Below, one piece after another: positions 1 to 5,931 of a stretch of 6,897 nt of DNA. The notes under the pieces are model-generated. The model was not told where the DNA came from. It saw only the letters and a list, made by a program, of their open reading frames with translations, and ran no database searches. The translations under genes and the position numbers were made by a program. Where the stretch lies: the NCBI GenBank assembly GCA_937975765.1, contig CALJUR010000093.1, positions 1 to 6,897 of the forward strand, in the 5' to 3' direction. Source of the DNA: an uncultured Myxococcales bacterium. Lineage in GTDB: Bacteria > Myxococcota_A > UBA9042 > DTJE01. Numbering within the stretch: the first letter of the stretch is position 1; every line of letters begins with the position of its first letter.

Positions 1-44
1 ATCGTATTCGGTGACTGGAGTTCAGACGTGTGCTCTTCCGATCT
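1..44. other. Illumina sequencing adapter (P7/Read 2) left on the contig end
   Basis: Bases 11-44 match the 34-base Illumina TruSeq Read 2 adapter, beginning GTGACTGGAG and ending GCTCTTCCGATCT. In the P7 oligo that segment follows CGAGAT plus an index. Bases 1-2 (AT) fit the end of CGAGAT, and bases 3-10 (CGTATTCG) would then be an 8-base index; the index part is inference. Genomic sequence starts at base 45. Translations through this stretch give peptides that recur as adapter artefacts in protein databases: MTGVQTCALPIS and MCSSDL on the plus strand, and a C-terminal EIGRAHV on the minus strand. This is an assembly artefact, not biology. Confidence 0.97.
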
Positions 45-594
45 CGGTGCCGTTCTGCACGGCATCCAGCGTCGGCGTGCACCCGCGCGAGCACAGGCCG
101 GCCACGCACGGTCCCTCGCGGCACTGGTCGTCCTGGCACCCCGGCCAGTCGGGGTTGGCGACACCGCTGAAAGGCGCCCACGGGATCGTGTAGATCGAGG
201 AACAGGTGGCCGTGGGGCCGCACGGGCCGCCCAGGGGCTGCTGAACCGCCAGCAGCAGGCACTGGCTGCCGTCGGACGAACATCGCGTGCCCGAGGGGCA
301 GGAACCGCACGTCCCCCCGCACCCGTCGTCGCCGCAGGCCCGGCCGTAGCACTGCCGGGTGCACCCGGGGTCCCCGGCGCCCGTCTCCCCCGGGTCTCTC
401 GGCACATCCACGTCGGCCTTCCCGGGGTCGGGGCGATCCAGGGCCAGGTCGCCCGGCAGGTCGGACAGTTCCTTCGGGGGGAAGACGTCCGCCGCCGTCG
501 CATCGTCGCGGTCCGACGGCAGGTCGATCAGGGAGCCGCACCCGAGGGGGAACGCCAGGCCGGCTGCCAGCACCCACGACACGACTCGACGCAT
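45..594 (-). CDS. Cys-rich putative lipoprotein, 3' end missing
   Basis: About 183 genuine residues are visible; the frame then runs into adapter sequence, so the C-terminus is lost. I chose the ATG at 594 because it gives a compact signal peptide: RR at residues 2-3, a hydrophobic run 4-18, and a lipobox-like P-L-G-C with Cys19 as the probable lipidation site. The Pro at -3 is atypical. An in-frame GTG at 624 is the alternative start and adds 10 residues. Residues 22-77 form an acidic, Asp/Pro-rich linker. Residues 78-112 hold eight cysteines around a CGDDGCGG core (C87-G94). I remember this motif from myxobacterial and deltaproteobacterial surface proteins. Seven more cysteines lie at 125-172, so an extensively disulfide-bonded extracytoplasmic domain is likely. 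It starts 72 bases after the GT4 stop and may end the same operon. The function is unknown. Confidence 0.75.
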
Positions 595-666
595 GCGGAA
601 CCCCGGAGCACGACGCCAGAACACTACCTGATCTGACGGGGTGCGGGCAATTCCGGCACCCCCGGG

Positions 667-1824
667 TCACCCCTCCCGCACCCAGTCGGCCCAGCGATCT
701 CCCACGACGTCCCAGGACAGCGCGGCCGCCGCCGCGATCGCCTCGTCGCGCAGTCGCCTCCGCAGTTCCGCATCCTCCAGCACCGCGCGGATCGCGCGCC
801 GCAGGTCGCCCGGGTCACCCGGCAGCGCCAGCAGCCCGCCCCCGCGCACGGACAGCGCCTCGCCCGCCCCTCCCGCCGAGGTCGCCACGACCGGCAGCCC
901 GCAGGACCAGGCCTCGGGAATCACCCGCGGCAGCCCCTCGACCCTCCCGGTCCGCCCGACCCTCGAGGGCACGGCCAGCAGGTCGGCCGCCGACATCGCA
1001 TCGAGGACCTCCTCGCGGGACATCGCGCCGGCGAACCGCGCCTGCACGCCCAGGCGGCACGCCAGATCGTGCAGCCGGCCCCCCTCGGGCCCTTCGCCCG
1101 CCACCGTCAGGTCGGTGTCCGGCAGCCCGGCCACCGCCCTCAGCAACACGTCGACGCCCTTCAGCGGGACCAACCGGCCGGCGAACAGCACCCGCCGGCC
1201 CGCGACCCGCCCGGGCGGCACCGGGACGATCGGCCGCAGGTCGATGCCCAGCGGGATCGAGACCAGCCTCGCGCGCTCCCCGACGACCTGGCGCACCTCG
1301 CGCGCCACGGATTCCGACACGCACGCGATCGACCGGGCCACCCCGGCGATCGACCGCACCACGCCGGACAGCGGCGGCACGCGCGCCAACGCGGGCGGCC
1401 CCGAGTGCGCCACCAGCCTCAGCGGCCTCCCGGTCATCGAGGCGACGACGGCGCCCACCGCCCCCATCGGCAGCAGCCAGTGCGCGACGATCGCGTCGCA
1501 CCCGGTCGCCAGCACCGTGGCCTCCAGCGCGAACGCCGACAGGAAGGGGGGCAGGCCCAGCAGCGACCCGGGATGCCTGGCCAGGTTCGACTCGATCCCG
1601 GCGCCGTGGAAGGCCTTCGACCGCGGCGGCAGCAGGGCCGGCAGCCACGCCACGCGAACCGTCGAACCCTGCGGATCGACCGGGTCCTCCTCCGCGGGCC
1701 GCGGGGCGGCCACGACCACCTCGAATCCCCGCCTTGCCAGCGTCTCGCACCACTCCCGGACGAATCCGCCCCGCCCGTCCCCGGGATGCAGCGGCCACGA
1801 ACTGGTCAGGACCAGCAGTCGCAT
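667..1824 (-). CDS. Glycosyltransferase family 4 (GT-B fold)
   Basis: This 385-residue protein has the usual length and layout of a cytoplasmic retaining GT4 enzyme that moves a sugar from a nucleotide-sugar to a lipid-linked or glycan acceptor. The N-terminal acceptor domain (about 1-195) opens with MRLLVLTSSWPLHPGDGRGG, including the Gly-rich loop. The C-terminal donor domain starts near 210 with FAGRLVPLKGVD (214-225), where R217 and K222 are the expected donor-phosphate contacts. The E-x7-E signature is E296-GLPRVIP-E304, followed by AWSCGLPVVAT (305-315). The ATG at 1824 has GGAG five bases upstream. The gene lies 52 bases after the GT2 gene in the same direction, which suggests that both build the same glycan. 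The acceptor and sugar cannot be read from sequence. The family call is firm. Confidence 0.93.
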   Translation of the reverse strand: MRLLVLTSSWPLHPGDGRGGFVREWCETLARRGFEVVVAAPRPAEEDPVDPQGSTVRVAWLPALLPPRSKAFHGAGIESNLARHPGSLLGLPPFLSAFALEATVLATGCDAIVAHWLLPMGAVGAVVASMTGRPLRLVAHSGPPALARVPPLSGVVRSIAGVARSIACVSESVAREVRQVVGERARLVSIPLGIDLRPIVPVPPGRVAGRRVLFAGRLVPLKGVDVLLRAVAGLPDTDLTVAGEGPEGGRLHDLACRLGVQARFAGAMSREEVLDAMSAADLLAVPSRVGRTGRVEGLPRVIPEAWSCGLPVVATSAGGAGEALSVRGGGLLALPGDPGDLRRAIRAVLEDAELRRRLRDEAIAAAAALSWDVVGDRWADWVREG

Positions 1825-1842
1825 GTCGTCTCCGGGATTCCC

Positions 1843-1865
1843 GCCGGAAGGGATCGCTTGCCGGC
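1843..1865 (-). other. Imperfect hairpin between the two glycosyltransferase genes
   Basis: A 5-bp GCCGG/CCGGC stem (1843-1847 with 1861-1865) can be extended by AAG/CTT across one bulged base, leaving a six-base loop. It begins 11 bases after the GT2 stop and ends 18 bases before the GT4 start. There is no T tract, so it is not a convincing terminator. It may be chance in GC-rich DNA, or a weak processing or attenuation structure. Confidence 0.2.
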
Positions 1866-1876
1866 AGGCCCCGCCC

Positions 1877-2650
1877 CTACCCGGACAGGCCGGCCACCCC
1901 GGCCTGCGAGCCTGCGGGGACCCCGTCGCACCGCCCCCGGGCGCCGTGCCTGGCGATCCAGCGCACCAGCAATCCCCGCAGCAGGATCAGCGGGTACACG
2001 AGCGCTGCCAGCAACGGCCGGATCCCCGACAGCTCCCCCCGGTACACCGGGGCCACCGTGACCTGCGCAATGGGCATGCCCGCGCCGGCCAGGGCCGCCA
2101 GCAGGTCGTTGGGGAAGCCGTACCTCGGGTACAGCCACTCCACGGGCAGCCGGGACAGCACGTCCAGCCGGAGCGCCGTGTATCCGCACTGCGAGTCCAT
2201 CAGCCCCTCGATCCCGGTCAGGTGTCGCGTCAGGAACGTCAGGCTGCAGTTGCCGGCGAAGCGCAGAAAGGGCATCACCCGGCGGCAGTCGGGGTGCGAC
2301 AGCCGGTCGCCCTTGCAGTAGGCCGCATCGCCTTCCAGCACCGGGGCCAGCAGCCTGGGCAGGTCCGAAGGGTCCATCTGCCCGTCGGCAGCCATCACCA
2401 CGGCCACGTCCGCCCGCAGGCGCCTCGCCTCGGCATACCCGGTCAGGATGGCCGCGCCGACGCCCTGGTTGCGAGCGTGCCGCACGAAGGCCGCGCGCGG
2501 GTCCGGCGGGACCTCCTCCCGCGGGCAGGACCCGTCGTCCACCACGACGATCCGGTCGACGAAACCCGGCACCGACGCGAGGACCCCGTGCAGCCGCGCC
2601 CCCGCGTTGAACGAGGGAACCACGACCGCGATGCGCCTTCCGTGCAGCAT
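1877..2650 (-). CDS. Glycosyltransferase family 2, dolichol-/polyprenyl-phosphate sugar transferase-like
   Basis: This 257-residue GT-A enzyme is most like the DPM/DPG-synthase-like branch of GT2, which often transfers a sugar to a polyprenyl phosphate at the inner membrane. The nucleotide-binding start is VVVPSFNAG (9-17), followed by VVVDDGS (35-41) and HARNQGVGAAILTGY (58-72). The metal-binding motif is AADGQMDP (87-94). A common form is DADGQHDP, so the first Asp is replaced by Ala87, a variant I recall in bacterial relatives with MAGDGQMDP. DSQCGYTAL (152-160) is the acceptor-side motif of this branch. A hydrophobic stretch at about 210-233 could be a membrane-associating helix; no long multi-spanning tail is present. 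It starts six bases after the barrel-protein stop with no clear Shine-Dalgarno, which suggests translational coupling. The sugar and acceptor are unknown. Confidence 0.9.
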   Translation of the reverse strand: MLHGRRIAVVVPSFNAGARLHGVLASVPGFVDRIVVVDDGSCPREEVPPDPRAAFVRHARNQGVGAAILTGYAEARRLRADVAVVMAADGQMDPSDLPRLLAPVLEGDAAYCKGDRLSHPDCRRVMPFLRFAGNCSLTFLTRHLTGIEGLMDSQCGYTALRLDVLSRLPVEWLYPRYGFPNDLLAALAGAGMPIAQVTVAPVYRGELSGIRPLLAALVYPLILLRGLLVRWIARHGARGRCDGVPAGSQAGVAGLSG

Positions 2651-2656
2651 CGGACG

Positions 2657-3397
2657 TCAGAACTCGATCGCGAGGCCCGCCATGAAGGTGCGGGACGAGA
2701 GGTCCATGGAACTCTTCGACCCGAAGTCGTCGATCCAGTTCCAGGTGAACTCGGCGAACAGGTACGTATTGTTGACGCCCAGTTCGGTGTCGAAGGTCTG
2801 GGCCATCATCGGGGCCAGGGCGTCCAGCAGGAACATCAGGCCCGCCGTGGCGTGCCCGCCGAAGGTCGCGCCCTTGCCCGACACGCCGTCCGCGGCCTTG
2901 GACACGTCGCCCTGGCCGTTCAGCGCCCACCAGAGGTAGGCGTCCAGGCCTCCCTTGACATACGGCACGAACGGGAACCGGTACCGCTGGGCCAGGTAGT
3001 CGAACCGGTAGATCAGGGACAGCCCCAGCGGCATCAGGTGGAACTTCGTGGAGTCGGACGACTTCGTGCCATCCTCCAGCAGGCCGTGGCCGCTGGCCTG
3101 GGAATACCCGACCGACCCGCCCAGGGCGATCACGCCGACCTTGTGGAAGAACTCCCAGTCGATCTCCAGCATCGTGATCAGGTTCAGGCCGCTGCCGAAG
3201 GTGTCCTTCCAGGGCGTCTTGGTCTTGAACTCCTTGTCGACGTCCGGCCGCCACGGGCCGAACTTGATCTCGGCCATGAATTGCCGCGGGGATTCCTTCG
3301 CAGGAGCCTTCGCGGGCGCGGTGCGGGCCGGGACCGCCGCCGCCAGGACCATCACCGCCGCCAGGGCCGCCACGGGCCAGGGGTTTGCCGTCCGCAT
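2657..3397 (-). CDS. Outer-membrane beta-barrel protein, MXAN_2562-like
   Basis: This 246-residue protein has a signal peptide (hydrophobic 8-22, cleavage likely near VPA24 or RTA27) and a short Ala/Pro/Lys linker. The body alternates amphipathic strands and turns. It ends in GLAIEF, and the terminal Phe with alternating hydrophobics is the usual BAM recognition signal. The segment IKFGPWRPDVDKEF (44-57), then TPWKDTFGSGLNL, and RFDYLAQRYRFPFVPYVKGGLDAYLWW (131-157) resemble, from memory, the Myxococcus MXAN_2562 family of outer-membrane barrels. In Myxococcus that gene sits next to MXAN_2561, an anchored exported protein, and the same order is seen here. The ATG overlaps the stop of the upstream gene and has GGAGG eight bases upstream. 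The role is unknown; a pore or anchoring partner for the upstream protein is inference. Confidence 0.83.
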   Translation of the reverse strand: MRTANPWPVAALAAVMVLAAAVPARTAPAKAPAKESPRQFMAEIKFGPWRPDVDKEFKTKTPWKDTFGSGLNLITMLEIDWEFFHKVGVIALGGSVGYSQASGHGLLEDGTKSSDSTKFHLMPLGLSLIYRFDYLAQRYRFPFVPYVKGGLDAYLWWALNGQGDVSKAADGVSGKGATFGGHATAGLMFLLDALAPMMAQTFDTELGVNNTYLFAEFTWNWIDDFGSKSSMDLSSRTFMAGLAIEF

Positions 3398-3410
3398 TAC
3401 GACCGCCTCC
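3395..3410 (-). promoter_or_regulatory. Ribosome-binding site and TAATG stop/start overlap
   Basis: The stop of the CFI-box gene (TAA, 3399-3397) shares one base with the barrel gene's ATG (3397-3395). A perfect GGAGG lies at 3410-3406, with an eight-base spacer. The arrangement favours coupled translation of the two proteins, and it fixes the barrel start despite the long open frame continuing upstream to 4408. Confidence 0.8.
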
Positions 3411-4620
3411 AGGCGCGAACCGCGACCCGCGTCGCCAGCACCATCGCGACCATCATCAGCACCAGTCCCAGGGGCACCGCGAAACCGAAGCCCGCCGGCA
3501 GGCCCGTCGCCCAGCCGGCGACCGTCACGACCGGCCACAGTGCGGCCCGGGTCAGCACCCGCAGCGTCTCGTGCCGGGCGATGAAGTCGGCCAGGGGCGG
3601 GCTGAGCGCGTAGTAGGTCGCCACGAACCACCGGCCCGGGGCGCTGGTCAGCAGGAAGCGGTCCCGGAACACCCGCAGGGTCCAGACCTCGTCCGCCATG
3701 TACGACCCGTAGGCCGCCGTGGCGATGAAACAGTACCCGCCCTTCTCCTTCCCGACCTCCGGGCCTGCCCGGTACGCCTCGAAGAAGTCCAGCACCGGCA
3801 CCGGCGACGCGCTGCCCAGCGCCGACAGCGGGCTCTCGTTGTCGTTCTCGTCGATGGCGACGACCGCGAACCAGTACTCGACCCCGTTTTCCAGGTTCTT
3901 GATCTGGTAGCTGTTGCCCGTGATCTCGTCGCTCTTCCGGAAGTCGTTCTTCGTCGCCTGGTCGAACTTCTGCTGGGCGTAGTAGACGCGGTACTTGATG
4001 CCGACCTCGTTGCCGTTCTCGGAGTCGGTCCACGAGATCTTGAGGTTGCCGTCGCCTTCCTCGGCCTCCTCCAGCACCGGGGCCAACGGCGCCTTCAGGT
4101 CGACCTCGAAGGTGATGGTGTTGGCCGTGTACTGCGTGCCCTCCAGGACGATGATGGACACGTTGGTCGCGCGGTCCTTGCCGACGCTGCAGGGCCCGCC
4201 GACCAGGTCGCTGTACGCGAACGAGAACTCGATGTTCGTGGACGCGGCCAGCGTCGTCTGGGGCACGGTCAGGACGTCCTGGCACCCCGTGCCCAGCGTC
4301 GTGAAGTCCGTGACCACGCAGGCCCCGCCGGGCTCGCTCATCTTGACAGCCCAGGACGAGCCCGATGCCGGCTCCTGTCCCAGCGACCACTCGGCGACCA
4401 CGGTGCACGTCAGGAACTCGTTGCAGTCCTGGATGTTCACGACGTGGCTGCTGGCGCCCAGGGACCCGCCGAAGCGCTCGGGGAAGTCGCAGCCGTCGCC
4501 CACGCCCTCCAGGCCATTGAGCTCGAAGCCGGTGACCGCGGCGCGGCCCGGATGGGGCGCCATCGCGATGCCGACCGCTGCCAGGAACACCAGGGAACGG
4601 AGATGGATGTCCGTCTTCAT
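3397..4620 (-). CDS. Exported protein with FN3-like domain and CFI-box C-terminal anchor
   Basis: The protein has 407 residues. Residues 1-28 form a signal peptide (hydrophobic 10-20, RAA at 26-28). A first domain (about 29-175) contains six cysteines (44, 66, 72, 101, 113, 144). A fibronectin-III-like domain (about 178-272) contains LKISWTDSENGNEVGIKYRV and KNLENGVEYWFAVVAIDEND. The C-terminal region begins with CFIATAAYGS (297-306) and continues VFRDRFLLTSAPGRWFV (317-333) and PPLADFIARHETLR (341-354). Two hydrophobic segments (about 358-374 and 376-397) and a basic tail, RAWRRS, complete it. That layout matches what NCBI names the CFI-box-CTERM domain, a presumed sorting or anchoring signal. 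Its position before an MXAN_2562-like barrel suggests it is the counterpart of MXAN_2561, which carries a MXYO-CTERM tail instead; that is inference. The ATG at 4620 yields the signal peptide; GAGGG lies very close, two bases before it. The function is unknown. Confidence 0.85.
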   Translation of the reverse strand: MKTDIHLRSLVFLAAVGIAMAPHPGRAAVTGFELNGLEGVGDGCDFPERFGGSLGASSHVVNIQDCNEFLTCTVVAEWSLGQEPASGSSWAVKMSEPGGACVVTDFTTLGTGCQDVLTVPQTTLAASTNIEFSFAYSDLVGGPCSVGKDRATNVSIIVLEGTQYTANTITFEVDLKAPLAPVLEEAEEGDGNLKISWTDSENGNEVGIKYRVYYAQQKFDQATKNDFRKSDEITGNSYQIKNLENGVEYWFAVVAIDENDNESPLSALGSASPVPVLDFFEAYRAGPEVGKEKGGYCFIATAAYGSYMADEVWTLRVFRDRFLLTSAPGRWFVATYYALSPPLADFIARHETLRVLTRAALWPVVTVAGWATGLPAGFGFAVPLGLVLMMVAMVLATRVAVRAWRRS

Positions 4621-4632
4621 GCCCTCACTGCC

Positions 4633-4649
4633 AAGCAACTCCCGTGCCA
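4633..4649 (-). promoter_or_regulatory. Candidate sigma-54 (-24/-12) promoter for the CFI-box/barrel operon
   Basis: On the minus strand the sequence is TGGCACGGGAGTTGCTT, an exact match to the RpoN consensus TGGCAC-N5-TTGCW with the required ten bases between GG (4648-4647) and GC (4636-4635). It lies in the 146-bp gap between asd and the CFI-box gene, on the correct strand, and myxobacteria use sigma-54 heavily. The oddity is distance: start of transcription would fall near 4623, only about three bases before the ATG at 4620, so the mRNA would be nearly leaderless and lack the GAGGG. No enhancer site was recognised upstream. Confidence 0.5.
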
Positions 4650-4766
4650 CCTTCCGGGGCCCGGATTTCCACGCTTCTTCCTCGCCGCACCGGGGGGAAG
4701 GGCTGGCCGGACGTGCCAATTTGTCATCCGAGACGCGCAGGCCGCGCCATCGGCGACACCGGCGTC

Positions 4767-5810
4767 CTACTCCTCCGCGGCCGCCGCCTTCGACGGGACG
4801 ACCCCCAGCAGGTGCTCCGCGATCTGCATGGCATTCAGGGCCGCGCCCTTCCGGATGTTGTCGCACGACAGCCACAGGTTCACGCCGTCCTGCACCGTCG
4901 GGTCCCGGCGGATGCGGCCGACCAGCACCTCGTCGCGGCCCGTCGCGTCCAGCGGCATCGGGTACTCGAGGTTCGAGGGGTCGTCCGCGACCACGACGCT
5001 CGCCGCCCCTTCCAGCACCTTCCGGACCTCGTCCGGCGGCGCCGGAGATGCCAGTTCGATGTTGACGGACTCGGAGTGCCCGTTCAGGACCGGCACGCGC
5101 ACCGCCGTCGCGGTGATGCGCAGGTCCGGCAACCCCAGGATCTTCCGCGTCTCCTCGACGATCTTGGTCTCCTCGGTCGTGTAGCCGTCGTCCTCCGGCC
5201 GGAAGACCTCGACCTGGGGCAGCACGTTGAAGGCGATCTGGTGCGGGAACGCCTGGATCTCCAGGGGCCGGCGGTTCAGCATCGCGATGCACTGCCCGAC
5301 CAGTTCGTCGCCGCCCTTGCGGCCTGCGCCGCTGACCGCCTGGTACGTCGACACGACGACGCGCTTCAGGCCGAACTGCCGGTGCAGCGGGGCCAGCACA
5401 AGGGCCAGCGGGATGCTGCTGCAGTTCGGGCTGCTGAGGATGCCGTGATGACCGCCGATCGCCTCGCCGTTCACCTCGGGAACGACCAGGGGGACTTCCG
5501 GATCCATCCGGAAGGCGCTGGACTTGTCGATCACCACCGCGCCGGCCCGGACGGCCCGAGGGGCGAACTCGCGGCTGACCGCCGCACCCGGGGCCGACAG
5601 GATCACGTCGATGCCCTGCAGGTCGGCCTGCACCAGGTTCTCGACCACGACGGAATCGCCGCGAAACGAGAGGGTGCTGCCCGCGCTGCGTCCCGATGCG
5701 AACAGCCGCAACCGGCCCACCGGGAAGCCCCTCTCGTCCAACAGGTCGACCACCTCGCGACCCACCATCCCGGTGGCGCCGACCACTCCCACCACGTATG
5801 TTCCCGCCAT
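4767..5810 (-). CDS. asd: Aspartate-semialdehyde dehydrogenase
   Basis: This 347-residue enzyme reduces L-aspartyl-4-phosphate to L-aspartate-4-semialdehyde with NADPH in the cytoplasm, the branch point to lysine/diaminopimelate, threonine and methionine. It matches the family's length. Residues seen: Rossmann GATGMVG (11-17); ASGRSAG (38-44), where S39 and R41 would bind the NADP phosphate; SSPNCSSIPL (126-135) with catalytic Cys130; the SGAGRKGGDEL loop (160-170); RVPVLNGHSES (238-248) with catalytic His245; and the conserved C-terminal GVNLWLSCDNIRKGAALNA (309-327). The ATG at 5810 has GGAGG with a five-base spacer. The open frame continues to 5879, but that extension is a low-complexity Arg/Pro run and is rejected. 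bioY lies 121 bases upstream in the same direction. No dap or lysine gene is adjacent. No feature of the protein is abnormal. Confidence 0.97.
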   Translation of the reverse strand: MAGTYVVGVVGATGMVGREVVDLLDERGFPVGRLRLFASGRSAGSTLSFRGDSVVVENLVQADLQGIDVILSAPGAAVSREFAPRAVRAGAVVIDKSSAFRMDPEVPLVVPEVNGEAIGGHHGILSSPNCSSIPLALVLAPLHRQFGLKRVVVSTYQAVSGAGRKGGDELVGQCIAMLNRRPLEIQAFPHQIAFNVLPQVEVFRPEDDGYTTEETKIVEETRKILGLPDLRITATAVRVPVLNGHSESVNIELASPAPPDEVRKVLEGAASVVVADDPSNLEYPMPLDATGRDEVLVGRIRRDPTVQDGVNLWLSCDNIRKGAALNAMQIAEHLLGVVPSKAAAAEE

Positions 5811-5874
5811 TCGTGCCTCCGGCTGCCTCGAACCGCCACCTCGCCGCCGCCGGCGCCGTGGTGGATGCGGCGAG

Positions 5875-5880
5875 ATCATA
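5875..5880 (-). promoter_or_regulatory. Possible -10 element for asd
   Basis: TATGAT (minus strand) differs at one base from TATAAT and is conspicuous in this very GC-rich gap. Transcription would start near 5868, giving a leader of about 57 bases that contains the GGAGG of asd. No good -35 hexamer is seen 16-18 bases upstream, so this is tentative. Confidence 0.33.
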
Positions 5881-5912
5881 CACCCGCAGGGCGCCCGCGG
5901 GCGAGTCGGGTG
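5881..5912 (-). terminator. Nested inverted repeat after bioY, terminator-like without T tract
   Basis: An outer 6-bp stem CACCCG/CGGGTG (5881-5886 with 5907-5912) encloses a perfect 12-base palindrome, CGCCCGCGGGCG (5892-5903). It begins 19 bases after the bioY stop and directly abuts the possible -10 of asd. There is no run of T after it on the minus strand. It could end bioY transcription, act as a protein-binding palindrome for asd, or be a GC-composition accident. Confidence 0.3.
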
Positions 5913-5931
5913 CGCAGGGCCCGGGCAGGGT

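Noticed and set aside
11..193. Small plus-strand frames starting MTGVQTCALPIS (11) and MCSSDL (28)
   Set aside because: Their starts lie in Illumina adapter sequence, and the rest is antisense to the lipoprotein gene.
815..1798. 327-codon minus-strand Arg/Gly/Ala-rich frame
   Set aside because: It lies wholly inside GT4 in another frame and is a GC-content shadow with no recognisable domain.
641..3613. Plus-strand open frame of 990 codons, and similar long plus-strand frames (1069-2061, 3385-5184, 4644-6350)
   Set aside because: They run opposite to GT4, GT2, the barrel, the CFI-box protein and asd, have low-complexity Arg/Pro/Ala/Gly composition and show no family motif. Long antisense frames are expected when third positions are almost always G or C.
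2657..4408. 583-codon minus-strand frame extending the barrel protein to 4408
   Set aside because: The upstream half is antisense-free but out of frame with the well-supported CFI-box gene and has shadow composition. The ATG at 3397 has GGAGG and a signal peptide.
4710..4725. Second TTGGCACG motif upstream of the CFI-box gene considered as a sigma-54 -24 element
   Set aside because: No GC falls ten bases after the GG. The nearest GC is two bases too far, so the required spacing fails.
3397..5883. One 828-codon minus-strand protein covering the CFI-box gene and continuing upstream to 5883
   Set aside because: Upstream of 4620 the frame overlaps asd out of frame and is Arg/Gly-rich. The ATG at 4620 gives a clean signal peptide.
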